A stretch of DNA of 64,000 nucleotides from assembly GCF_900109365.1 (NCBI RefSeq), contig NZ_FNZR01000002.1, positions 248,001-312,000 of the forward strand. Direction: 5' to 3'. Source of the stretch: Parapedobacter koreensis (GTDB lineage: Bacteria > Bacteroidota > Bacteroidia > Sphingobacteriales > Sphingobacteriaceae). The translations under genes were made by a program, and so were the position numbers. Positions 26,727 through 35,292 of this stretch are shown piece after piece. The notes under the pieces are model-generated. The model made no database searches. It was not told where the DNA came from and saw only the letters and a program-made list of their open reading frames with translations. Numbering within the stretch: the first letter of the stretch is position 1; each line of letters begins with the position of its first letter.

Positions 26727-27176
26727 ATGTTGAAGACCATCGGATGGAAGGAAATCGTAGACTTGCCGGAGCTGGGAATTACAAATATCCCTGCTAAAGT
26801 AGATACCGGTGCGCGTACAGCTGTATTGCATTGCAGTTACGTCCGATTAATCAAGAAAGGCCGGAAACAATATGTTGAGTTTCGTCCATTGGATGGCCAT
26901 CTCGGGCATCAAGCAAATACCTATACATTCCCCTTTCATAGTGAACGGCGGATTCGGAATTCGTTTGGCCAGGAAGAAAACCGATACATCATCAACACGG
27001 CAATTTCAATATTTAACGAATTGCATCCGATTGAACTTTCACTGCGCGATCGTTCAGGCATGGAATTTCCGATACTATTGGGCAGATCCTTTATCCGGAA
27101 AAAATTTCTTGTAGACGTATCGCAGGCAAACTTATCAAAAAAATCAACTAGGGGGCGTAAGCATCCCAAACATTAA
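26727..27176 (+). CDS. Putative ATP-dependent zinc protease (RimB-like)
   Basis: A 149-residue protein related to the retropepsin-like Zn_protease family (PF05618). It starts [20 protein letters not shown] and has the acid-protease-like motif [16 protein letters not shown], a central [19 protein letters not shown], and the close [20 protein letters not shown]. In proteobacteria RimB is encoded with RimK and removes poly-glutamate from S6. Here it is 41 nt upstream of rimK, which supports the same pairing. The catalytic Asp would be the one in KVDTGA. Confidence 0.85.
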   Translation: MLKTIGWKEIVDLPELGITNIPAKVDTGARTAVLHCSYVRLIKKGRKQYVEFRPLDGHLGHQANTYTFPFHSERRIRNSFGQEENRYIINTAISIFNELHPIELSLRDRSGMEFPILLGRSFIRKKFLVDVSQANLSKKSTRGRKHPKH

Positions 27177-27217
27177 CCCATTGTCATTGTTTCTATCGAC
27201 AATTAATTGCAGCACAC

Positions 27218-28144
27218 GTGAAAATCGCCGTATTATCAACAATCAGAAGTCTGTATTCTACCCGCAGGTTAGTGGAAGCTGCTCAGCTGCGTGGCCATGA
27301 ATGTGTAGTAATAGACCATAGCCAATGTTATGTAGGTATCAGGCAGGGAAAACCCAGCATCCATTATAAGGGGCAGGATATATCCGGCATCGATGCGATC
27401 ATTCCACGCATCGGGGCATCCGTCACCTTTTACGGCTCGGCCATCGTCCGCCAGTTTGAAGTGATGGGGGTGATATCAGCCAATCCCAGCCAATCGATTA
27501 CCCGATCACGTGACAAGCTGCGCTGCATGCAAATCCTCTCCGGGGCAGGCATCGGCATGCCTACTACGGGTTTTGCCCGCAGGACACGTGATGTGGATGA
27601 CTTGATCAAAATGGTCGGCGGCCCACCATTGGTGATCAAACTGCTGGAAGGTACACAAGGTATCGGTGTTGTATTGGCCGAAACCCGGAAGGCTGCATCT
27701 TCCGTTATCGAAGCTTTTTATGGCTTGGGCAACAACATCCTCATCCAGGAATACATCAAGGAGTCCCGTGGTACCGATATCCGGGCCTTTGTCGTGGATG
27801 GCAAAGTGGTGGGAGCCATGAAACGCACAGCCAAAGAGGGCGAGTTTCGGTCAAATTTGCACCGTGGCGGTACCGCAGAAATCATAAAACTCAACAAAGC
27901 CGAACGGGAAACGGCCATTCGGGCGGCAAGGGAATTGGGGCTAACGGTTTGTGGAGTGGATTTGCTGCCATCCGATCGCGGGCCGCTGGTACTCGAAGTC
28001 AATTCATCCCCGGGACTTGAAGGCATCGAAAAAGCAACCCATAAAGATATCGCAGGAGAAGTTATCGCTTTCCTGGAGAAACAATATATCCTGAAACAGC
28101 AAACCAAAAAAGAACGGAAAGCAAAGGCAGGTCCTAAACTTTAA
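27218..28144 (+). CDS. rimK: Ribosomal protein S6 modification glutamate ligase (RimK-type ATP-grasp)
   Basis: A 308-residue protein that starts at GTG 27218 (read [17 protein letters not shown]). ATP-grasp parts are present: [38 protein letters not shown], the [18 protein letters not shown] pattern, and the metal-binding close [19 protein letters not shown]. It adds glutamates to the C-terminus of bS6 in E. coli. The local bS6 ends TEEVAN rather than in Glu-Glu, so the target may be different or the tail may first be trimmed. It follows the RimB-like gene, with lgt downstream. Confidence 0.93.
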   Translation: MKIAVLSTIRSLYSTRRLVEAAQLRGHECVVIDHSQCYVGIRQGKPSIHYKGQDISGIDAIIPRIGASVTFYGSAIVRQFEVMGVISANPSQSITRSRDKLRCMQILSGAGIGMPTTGFARRTRDVDDLIKMVGGPPLVIKLLEGTQGIGVVLAETRKAASSVIEAFYGLGNNILIQEYIKESRGTDIRAFVVDGKVVGAMKRTAKEGEFRSNLHRGGTAEIIKLNKAERETAIRAARELGLTVCGVDLLPSDRGPLVLEVNSSPGLEGIEKATHKDIAGEVIAFLEKQYILKQQTKKERKAKAGPKL

Positions 28145-28180
28145 AAACACTATATTTACCAGCCTAAACAGATCATAGCC

Positions 28181-29017
28181 ATGATAAACAGTATATTGAC
28201 TGCAATCCATTGGAATACAAGTCCGGAAATATTCAGCATCGGTAGTTTTGAAGTCCGGTATTATACGCTGTGCTTCCTGCTTGCCTTTGTCAGCAGTTAT
28301 TTCCTGATGCTGCGCATCTTCAAGCGGGAAGGCAAACCGCAGGAATTGCTCGATCAGTTGAGCATCTATATTTTCGTCGGCACACTATTGGGAGCCCGGT
28401 TGGGCCATTGCTTGTTTTACGAATTTGATTATTATAAAGATCATCCGCTGGAGATGATTTTACCCTATACCTATGTCAATGGCAAATTCACGCTCACGGG
28501 ATTCCATGGACTGGCCAGCCATGGCGGTGCCCTTGGCATTCTGGCGGGCATTTTCCTCTTTTGCCGTAAAACGAAGACCAACTTCCTTTGGATCACCGAT
28601 AGGCTCGTTATCGTCATTCCCCTGGCAGGCGCTTTTGTACGTATCGGCAATTTTTTCAATTCGGAAATCATCGGCTTGCCTTCTGATTTGCCCTGGGCCG
28701 TGGTATTCGAGCATGTAGACCAAATTCCAAGGCATCCTGCTCAATTATACGAAGCGTTGTCTTACATCCTCATTTTTATTTTATTGTGGAATATCTACCA
28801 CAAAAAACCATTGTTGAAACCGGGATTTATCTTTGGCCTGTTCCTGATTCTCTTATTTGGTGCGCGATTTGTCCTTGAATTTTTAAAAGAGAATCAAGAA
28901 GCGTTTGAGGAAAGTATGACGTACAACATGGGGCAGCTGTTGAGCCTTCCGTTCGTTGCTATTGGTGTTTACCTGTTATTCAGGCCATACAACAAACAGG
29001 TGGGCAAAAAGAAGTAA
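28181..29017 (+). CDS. lgt: Prolipoprotein diacylglyceryl transferase
   Basis: A 278-residue, seven-segment inner-membrane protein. It has the Lgt pattern: an early SFEVRYYTLCFLLAF, LGARLGHCLFYEFDYY, GFHGLASHGGALGILAG with the catalytic His, and GAFVRIGNFFNSEIIGLPS followed by PRHPAQLYEALSY. It transfers diacylglycerol to the lipobox Cys of prolipoproteins, which would include the several lipoproteins in this window. It lies 36 nt after rimK and 12 nt before the MFS pump. Confidence 0.96.
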   Translation: MINSILTAIHWNTSPEIFSIGSFEVRYYTLCFLLAFVSSYFLMLRIFKREGKPQELLDQLSIYIFVGTLLGARLGHCLFYEFDYYKDHPLEMILPYTYVNGKFTLTGFHGLASHGGALGILAGIFLFCRKTKTNFLWITDRLVIVIPLAGAFVRIGNFFNSEIIGLPSDLPWAVVFEHVDQIPRHPAQLYEALSYILIFILLWNIYHKKPLLKPGFIFGLFLILLFGARFVLEFLKENQEAFEESMTYNMGQLLSLPFVAIGVYLLFRPYNKQVGKKK

Positions 29018-29029
29018 TTTTGTGGCCAC

Positions 29030-30247
29030 ATGGCATCTACAAAAAGGCATCGTCTTTTTATTTTCATCATCCTTGGATTATTGTCGGCCGTCGGCCCTTT
29101 TTCCATAGACATGTACCTGCCCGGTTTTGATTCGATAGCAGCCAGCCTGCATACCACCGTGGCGCATATCCAGCTTTCGCTCACTTCCTTTTTCATTGGT
29201 ATCGCATCCGGCCAGATCGTTTATGGGCCGCTGCTCGATCGCTTTGGCCGCAAGATACCACTGATTGTCGGATTGGTCATTTATATCGCTGCATCCGTGG
29301 GCTGTGCGTTGACCAATTCTGCCGACAACTTGATGATTTACCGCTTTATCCAAGCGTTGGGCAGTTGCGGCGGCATGGTAGCATCGCGGGCGATGGTCAG
29401 GGATTTTTTCGGGCCATCAGAAAGTGCCAAGGTTTTTTCCCTGCTCATGCTGGTCATTGGCATTTCACCTATATTGGCCCCTACCGTGGGAAGCTTTGTC
29501 ATCGCTCATTGGAACTGGCATGGCATATTTATCGTATTGGCTGTCATTACGGCCTGTATCCTGGCCGTTGTCTCGTTTTTCCTTCCCGAAAGCAGGGGAC
29601 CGAACCCCGAAATGTCCCTGATGCCAAAGCCCATTACGCAGTCGTACTGGCAGGTGTTCAAGACACGGCAGTTTTTTACCTATGCCTTTGCGGGCGGACT
29701 GGCCTCTTCGGGGCTATACGCCTATCTGGCGGGCTCGCCTTATATCATGGTCTCGCTGTATGGACTGGATGAAAAGCAGTATGGGTTGGTATTTGCATTC
29801 ATTGCGTCCGCATTGATTACGGCAAGCCAATTGAACAGCATCTTACTCAATAAGTACAGCAGTGAAAAAATCGCCAAAATAGCACTGGTGACCCAATCGT
29901 CCATCGGCCTCATGTTGACCTTCCTTTGCGTGACGGGACTTATCAATTTATGGCTAATGATTGGCTTGATTTTCCTGTTTTTAGGTTCACAGGGATTTGT
30001 ATTTCCGAATACATCGGCATTAGCCCTCAGTCCGTTCAGTAAATTGGCTGGTAGTGCTTCAGCGCTGATGGGCAGCATCCAGATGGGGTGCGGGGCGCTG
30101 TCATCCGCACTGGTCAGCTACCTCCACAATGAAACCACCGTACCGATGGCGGCAGTCATGGCTGGATGTGCTGTCCTAAGTTTATTTATTTTGTTAGCAA
30201 GCTCTCCAAAGCCAGCCGGTAGCCATCCAGGCCGAAACCACAAATGA
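29030..30247 (+). CDS. Bcr/CflA-type MFS multidrug efflux pump
   Basis: A 405-residue protein with 12 membrane segments. It starts with LFIFIILGLLSAVGPFSIDM followed by YLPGFDSIAASLHT, the signature of the Bcr/CflA subfamily. The MFS motif A is GPLLDRFGRKIPLIVGL and motif B is around YRFIQALGSCGGMVASRAMV. It exports hydrophobic drugs with proton exchange. Its last 62 nt overlap the 3' end of the convergent aroQ gene (30186-30247), so its C-terminal residues (SSPKPAGSHPGRNHK) are encoded opposite aroQ. Confidence 0.92.
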   Translation: MASTKRHRLFIFIILGLLSAVGPFSIDMYLPGFDSIAASLHTTVAHIQLSLTSFFIGIASGQIVYGPLLDRFGRKIPLIVGLVIYIAASVGCALTNSADNLMIYRFIQALGSCGGMVASRAMVRDFFGPSESAKVFSLLMLVIGISPILAPTVGSFVIAHWNWHGIFIVLAVITACILAVVSFFLPESRGPNPEMSLMPKPITQSYWQVFKTRQFFTYAFAGGLASSGLYAYLAGSPYIMVSLYGLDEKQYGLVFAFIASALITASQLNSILLNKYSSEKIAKIALVTQSSIGLMLTFLCVTGLINLWLMIGLIFLFLGSQGFVFPNTSALALSPFSKLAGSASALMGSIQMGCGALSSALVSYLHNETTVPMAAVMAGCAVLSLFILLASSPKPAGSHPGRNHK

Positions 30248-30608
30248 CTCCCTTGCAGTTTTTGGCCAAGTACGAATGATGGCGATAGGATTCCCGGGCG
30301 TACACATTGGATATGTGCACCTCTACCACTGGTGTGGTTACCGCCGCAATCGCATCCGCAATGGCCAATGAGGTATGGGTGTAAGCTCCGGCATTCAGGA
30401 TAATTCCATCAATAGCGAATCCAACTTCATGGATTTTATCAATGATCGCACCTTCATGGTTGCTTTGGAAATAAGACAACTCCACGCCAGCGTACGATTC
30501 ACGCAACGCCGTAAAAAAAGTCATGAAATCCTGGTCGCCGTAAATGCCTTTTTCTCGTACGCCCAATAGGTTAAGATTCGGGCCATTGATGATGATAATC
30601 TTGCTCAT
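30186..30608 (-). CDS. aroQ: Type II 3-dehydroquinate dehydratase
   Basis: A 140-residue protein of normal AroQ length. It starts MSKIIIINGPNLNLLGVREK and continues with GIYGDQ, which carries the catalytic Tyr. It also has QSNHEGAIIDKIHEV, ILNAGAYTHTSLAIADAI, and VVEVHISNVYARESYRHHSY with the catalytic His. It makes 3-dehydroshikimate in the shikimate pathway. The 3' end overlaps the MFS gene on the other strand by 62 nt. Confidence 0.96.
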   Translation of the reverse strand: MSKIIIINGPNLNLLGVREKGIYGDQDFMTFFTALRESYAGVELSYFQSNHEGAIIDKIHEVGFAIDGIILNAGAYTHTSLAIADAIAAVTTPVVEVHISNVYARESYRHHSYLAKNCKGVICGFGLDGYRLALESLLTK

Positions 30609-30639
30609 ATTGCTGCAATATCAAAAAAAATCACCTATT

Positions 30640-32301
30640 CTAAAAATCGTAGTAGAAATTGCGGAACGAGCCACGCAATCCCAGTGTAATCATGCCCGTT
30701 TGTGGATGTTTGCCCAACTCGGGGATTTCCTGCCGACGGTATACCGCACCAGCCTCAATCCGTAGGTTGTATTTTGGATTGAACAGGTAAGATACCCGTC
30801 CATCGCCATACAACAGGTTGTTTTTGACGCCTTGGGCAATGTAATTGCCATATTCGTTGGTGGGTGTCAGGTAGGATTTAAAGATATCGCCTCCGAAATT
30901 TGCCTCCGGGTTTGGATCCGTGCCAAACTGGCCCCAGGTACCCTGGAATGAAAAGTCAAACCGCCGATAGGAGTAATTCAATATCCCGACCAATTCCCTG
31001 AAATTGGCTCCCCAGGGATGGGCCAACGCTTGCCCGTAGTTGCTGTAGTTACTCACCGGATCAAAATGGGCATAGGTATAGGGGCGCGCGGTATTGTATT
31101 CAGCCAAAAAGTTCAAATCCTTAATACCGAAAGCATCAAAACCTTTAAAGCCAACTTGAGCCGCCCATTTGTTCGTCACGTGGCCATTGGTGGAAAAAAA
31201 GTTCTTTGCCACGAACTCCCCCAAAAGGAATTGCCCGTATACCGACAGGTTTTTCAGGGCTTTGTACTTGGTATTCAGTCCCAAGTGCATCTTGTCGGGT
31301 GAAGACGTATTGGTCAGTTCGACCGACCGCATGAAAATGATGGGATTGAAATAGTTGAAATCAAATCCCCTGCGGCCGGCGGCATTTTTAGCACCCCATA
31401 CGACTGATTGGAATAAGCCCACCGAAAACCGGTCGTCGACATTCCAATCCAAATATTGAAATGCCCCCCATTTCCAATTATCGCCCCCCCTTGTCGGCAA
31501 GCCGGTGATGGGGTCATACGTATCCGACCGAGGATGCACCGGATCAAGCATGTACGTCCACATACTCATGTATTGCACATTTCCTAATGTACCGGTCAGT
31601 TTCAACGCAGTATAATTCGACGAAATATCCGAGAGCAGTACCGAACGGTATCCATCGCCAATGAAATTCTTATCGTAGGCCAATGTCACATTCAGGTACT
31701 TATTGACCGTATACGACAGGGTAGCCGAAGAATACATCCAATCGCTCATCTTGGGATTTGAGTAGGATGTTTTCCCATTCCCCTGGCCTGGGGTGATGGC
31801 ATTTTCAAAAATATAATCGTTTAAGTATTTCGGAAATACCGCTTGGTTCTCAAAGAAATTCACATAAAGTGAAAATTTATCCTGTATGGTCAAGCCCGCC
31901 TGCGCCCCCCTTGTATTCAGCCAGGTCGTCCTTCCCCCACCTGCAAAATCCCGCCCAATCTGGAAATCTGGCAGGAAATCCGCATAAAATGTGTGGTCGT
32001 CTTTTTTAATATCAATCAAATGCTCATTATACAGCTTACGCCCTCCCCAGGACGCCCGCTCGGTCACCCCCAATTGCATCAATGAATCATACCGCGGCTG
32101 CAAGGCACTATCAATGATGAAAGGTTTCAGGGCCGTATGAAGCCGGGTATCGGTACTGTACAGTACATTATTAAGCTTCTGGTAAAACTGGTAGGAATAG
32201 GGTTGGTATGTTGATTGTGCGTTTCCGATGTAAACAGCGCAACTTAATAGGACAACGGATAATACCATCCGCAAGCAACAATCATTTAAATGTTTTACCA
32301 T
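30640..32301 (-). CDS. Wzi/RemB-like outer-membrane beta-barrel protein
   Basis: A 553-residue protein with a signal (LSVVLLSCAVYIGNAQ). Many amphipathic beta strands with alternating aromatic residues follow, such as LTIQDKFSLYVNFFENQA and SDWMYSSATLSYTVNKYLNV, and the protein ends in the Phe expected of an outer-membrane barrel (FRNFYYDF). The WGAK/FNPIIFMRSVE and LDWNVDDRFSVGLFQSVVWG stretches are like the capsule-assembly Wzi domain found in RemB proteins of Bacteroidota. A role in surface polysaccharide attachment or gliding is inferred from family only. It is divergent from the GH125 gene. Confidence 0.7.
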   Translation of the reverse strand: MVKHLNDCCLRMVLSVVLLSCAVYIGNAQSTYQPYSYQFYQKLNNVLYSTDTRLHTALKPFIIDSALQPRYDSLMQLGVTERASWGGRKLYNEHLIDIKKDDHTFYADFLPDFQIGRDFAGGGRTTWLNTRGAQAGLTIQDKFSLYVNFFENQAVFPKYLNDYIFENAITPGQGNGKTSYSNPKMSDWMYSSATLSYTVNKYLNVTLAYDKNFIGDGYRSVLLSDISSNYTALKLTGTLGNVQYMSMWTYMLDPVHPRSDTYDPITGLPTRGGDNWKWGAFQYLDWNVDDRFSVGLFQSVVWGAKNAAGRRGFDFNYFNPIIFMRSVELTNTSSPDKMHLGLNTKYKALKNLSVYGQFLLGEFVAKNFFSTNGHVTNKWAAQVGFKGFDAFGIKDLNFLAEYNTARPYTYAHFDPVSNYSNYGQALAHPWGANFRELVGILNYSYRRFDFSFQGTWGQFGTDPNPEANFGGDIFKSYLTPTNEYGNYIAQGVKNNLLYGDGRVSYLFNPKYNLRIEAGAVYRRQEIPELGKHPQTGMITLGLRGSFRNFYYDF

Positions 32302-32471
32302 AAGAAAAAATCAGTTAGCAAAGATAACATTGCCAACCAAGAATTAAGCCATATTATCGTTAAAATCAAGGCAGCATTTGGCAAATCACTATATTAGTTT
32401 TTTTTCGCATATTGCAGCCCTTAAATCGGCATCCATGAGGCAATTGCCAAAACAAACCCAATATTAACACC

Positions 32472-33890
32472 ATGAAACGAAGAACGTTTATCCAAAACAC
32501 CGCTATGCTAAGCGCGGGAATCTGGGCCGGTAAATTTTCAGTGGCTTCGGCCGCTCAGGATTTTCCCACCGTGCGCGTATCCGAAGGCCAGCGCCATTTC
32601 AGCAGCGCGGCCATTGAGCAAGCTATCCGCGAATTCCAGCAACAGGTGAGCAATAAAGAATTGGGGTGGCTATTTGGCAACTGCTTCCCCAATACATTGG
32701 ACACCACGGTATTTCCGGAGGAAAAGAATGGCAAGCCCTACACGTATGTCATCACCGGGGATATCGACGCCATGTGGCTACGCGACAGCTGTGCACAGGT
32801 ATGGCCGTATTTGCCGTTTATGAAAGATGACGCCAAGCTCCAGCGCCTGATTGCAGGCCTGGTCAATAAGCAGAGCCAGTGCATCAACATCGATCCCTAT
32901 GCCAACGCCTTTTATAATGATCCCACTAAGGTCGGCGAATGGGGCAGCGACCATACCGATATGAAACCCGGCATCCATGAGCGGAAATGGGAAATTGACT
33001 CCCTTTGCTACACCATCCGCCTGGCTCATGGCTACTGGAAAACTACCGGCGATACTACGCCGTTCGATGCCGAGTGGATAGCTGCACAGCGCAATATCCT
33101 CCGCACGTTCAGGGAGCAGCAACGGAAAGAAAACCTTGGCCCTTACCACTTTGAACGGACAACGGCGCGCGGATCCGACACCTTGCAAGTAGACGGATAT
33201 GGGTATCCGGTCAACCCCGTGGGATTGATCTGTTCGAGCTTCAGGCCCAGTGATGATGCCAGCGTATTCTCTTTTCTCATCCCGGCTAATCTGTTTGCCG
33301 TGGTGAGCCTCCGCCATTCGGCTGAAATGCTCGCACACATTGCCAACGAGCAGGCACTTGCCACGGAAATGCTCGACCTGGCCGACGAGGTTGAAAACGC
33401 GATAAAGGAATACGGTATCATTGACCATCCAATGCATGGACGGATATATGCCTACGAAGTGGACGGCTTTGGCAGTTACCTGATGATGGATGATGCCAAC
33501 ATCCCAAGCCTGTTATCGCTGCCCTATCTCGGCGCCGTGGATGCTCAGGATCCGATATATCAGCGAACACGCACGTATGTGCTTTCCGAAAACAATCCGT
33601 TTTTCTTCAAAGGTTCGGCAGCCGAGGGCATCGGCGGCCCGCATATCGGCCGCGACATGATTTGGCCCATGGCCACCACCATGCGGGGCTTGACATCCAT
33701 CAATGACGATGAGATAAAATCGTGCATCGAGTCGTTGAAAAACACCCACGGCGACACGGGATTCATGCACGAATCGTTCCATAAGGACGACCCGAAGCGA
33801 TTCACCCGTAAATGGTTTGCTTGGGCCAACACCTTATTTGGCGAATTTTTATGGAAAACCTATAAAGAAAAACCATATTTGTTGAAGTAG
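32472..33890 (+). CDS. GH125 exo-alpha-1,6-mannosidase
   Basis: A 472-residue protein of the metal-independent GH125 mannosidase family. It starts with a twin-arginine-like signal (MKRRTFIQNTAMLSAG). Family features are WLFGNCFPNTLDTTV, the substrate-site motif GDIDAMWLRDSCAQVWPYL, a LICSSFRPSDDASVFSFLIP stretch, and the close HGDTGFMHESFHKDDPKRFT. It releases terminal mannose from N-glycan or mannan fragments, probably in the periplasm. murI follows 22 nt later on the same strand, but has no functional link. GH92 elsewhere in the window has a related substrate. Confidence 0.93.
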   Translation: MKRRTFIQNTAMLSAGIWAGKFSVASAAQDFPTVRVSEGQRHFSSAAIEQAIREFQQQVSNKELGWLFGNCFPNTLDTTVFPEEKNGKPYTYVITGDIDAMWLRDSCAQVWPYLPFMKDDAKLQRLIAGLVNKQSQCINIDPYANAFYNDPTKVGEWGSDHTDMKPGIHERKWEIDSLCYTIRLAHGYWKTTGDTTPFDAEWIAAQRNILRTFREQQRKENLGPYHFERTTARGSDTLQVDGYGYPVNPVGLICSSFRPSDDASVFSFLIPANLFAVVSLRHSAEMLAHIANEQALATEMLDLADEVENAIKEYGIIDHPMHGRIYAYEVDGFGSYLMMDDANIPSLLSLPYLGAVDAQDPIYQRTRTYVLSENNPFFFKGSAAEGIGGPHIGRDMIWPMATTMRGLTSINDDEIKSCIESLKNTHGDTGFMHESFHKDDPKRFTRKWFAWANTLFGEFLWKTYKEKPYLLK

Positions 33891-33912
33891 ACGTTAGAAT
33901 CTCACATCTCAT

Positions 33913-34734
33913 ATGGGCCCTATAGGAATATTTGATTCGGGTTATGGCGGGCTGACCGTGTTCCGGGAAATTGTGAAGGCGTTACCGCAATATGATTACA
34001 TCTATTTGGGTGATAATGCGCGTGTGCCTTATGGCACTCGCTCATTTGAGACGGTATATGCGTACACCAAAGAATGCGTGGAAAGTCTTTTTGCAATGGG
34101 GTGCCGTTTAGTGGTGTTGGCTTGTAATACCGCCTCTGCCAAAGCGCTCCGCACCATCCAGCAGCGCGATTTGCCCCTTTATACCGATTTGCATAAAGTG
34201 CTGGGAGTCATCCGGCCAACGACAGAAGTAATCGGCCATTATACCCATACGCGGCATGTGGGCATCTTGGCGACCCCCGGAACCGTGAAATCCGCTTCTT
34301 ATCCCATTGAGATCCATAAGTTTTTCCCGGATGTAGCCGTGTACCAGCAAGCATGTCCGCTGTGGGTGCCTCTGGTAGAAAACAATGAATTGGATTCCCA
34401 GGGGGCTGCTTACTTTGTGGAAGCCGATATCAATCGATTGCTCCAGCAATCTCCCGATATTGATACCGTCATACTGGCTTGCACGCATTATCCATTGCTC
34501 CTACCGCTGATCCGGCGTTTCATGCCACCGCATATCCAGGTGCTTGCCCAAGGCAAATTGGTAGCCAGCAGCTTGGTTGATTACCTCCAGCGGCATCCGG
34601 AAGTGGAGACCCTTTGTACAAAAAACAACACCATCCGTTTTTTCACCACGGACAACGCGGCAGATTTCGAGGAACGGGCGGGAAGATTCTATGGTAAAAC
34701 CGTTACGGCAGACGAATTGAAGCTGTCAACTTAA
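33913..34734 (+). CDS. murI: Glutamate racemase
   Basis: A 273-residue protein with the MurI pair of Cys motifs, VVLACNTASAKALRTI near 70 and VILACTHYPLLLPLI near 187. It begins GPIGIFDSGYGGLTVFREIV and contains YLGDNARVPYGTRS. It makes D-glutamate for peptidoglycan. The start ATG 33913 is 22 nt after the GH125 stop, in a leader (TAGACGTTAGAATCTCACAT) that resembles the heptamer repeats seen at 20219 and 53217. Its stop is 1 nt from the stop of the convergent OmpA gene. Confidence 0.96.
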   Translation: MGPIGIFDSGYGGLTVFREIVKALPQYDYIYLGDNARVPYGTRSFETVYAYTKECVESLFAMGCRLVVLACNTASAKALRTIQQRDLPLYTDLHKVLGVIRPTTEVIGHYTHTRHVGILATPGTVKSASYPIEIHKFFPDVAVYQQACPLWVPLVENNELDSQGAAYFVEADINRLLQQSPDIDTVILACTHYPLLLPLIRRFMPPHIQVLAQGKLVASSLVDYLQRHPEVETLCTKNNTIRFFTTDNAADFEERAGRFYGKTVTADELKLST

Positions 34735-34735
34735 G

Positions 34736-35260
34736 TTACGGTTTCTCCGTTACGATGGTCACTTCTACCCGGCGGTTCTGTTGCCTGCCCTCTTTGGTAT
34801 TATTGGGCGCTACGGGCTTGGCCTGGCCATATCCATGGGTGGCAATCCGGCTTTCATCCATGCCTTTGTCAACGGCATATTTCTTCACAGATTCTGCTCT
34901 TTTTTCAGATAACCACTGGTTATATTCTTCCGTCCCGGTAGCATCCGTATGACCGTCTACGATAAGCGATGCGCCGGGATAGTCATTTAAAAGCGCTACC
35001 AATTTATCCAGTTCGCTTTTCGCTTGATCAGTCAGGTAAGAGGAATTAAGCGGAAAAAGCACATCCGCATCAAAGGTTACCATAATGCCCCTATCCGTCA
35101 TTGCTGCGTCTTCAAAATTGCTTTGCACATGTTTTAGGCCATCCTGGGTGCCATCAATGGTGACTTGTGCACCGGGATTGACAGTCATTTTCTTGTTTTT
35201 ACAGGAAAAGAGCGCTGCGGAAAAAATCAATACGAACGAAAGAGCGATATAGTGTTTCAT
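34736..35260 (-). CDS. OmpA-family lipoprotein
   Basis: A 174-residue protein with lipobox SAALFSC. The linker includes VTIDGTQDGLKHVQSNFEDA. The OmpA domain has ASLIVDGHTDATGTEEYNQW, LSEKRAESVKKYAVDKGM and the close TKEGRQQNRRVEVTIV. It is a second peptidoglycan-binding lipoprotein in this window and differs from 24949-25494 in its linker. It lies 32 nt upstream of the GH144-like gene's stop side but on the same strand, so it could be the distal gene of that transcript. Confidence 0.9.
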   Translation of the reverse strand: MKHYIALSFVLIFSAALFSCKNKKMTVNPGAQVTIDGTQDGLKHVQSNFEDAAMTDRGIMVTFDADVLFPLNSSYLTDQAKSELDKLVALLNDYPGASLIVDGHTDATGTEEYNQWLSEKRAESVKKYAVDKGMDESRIATHGYGQAKPVAPNNTKEGRQQNRRVEVTIVTEKP

Positions 35261-35292
35261 GTTTGGAAATCGATGAGGTAAAAATAAAAAAA

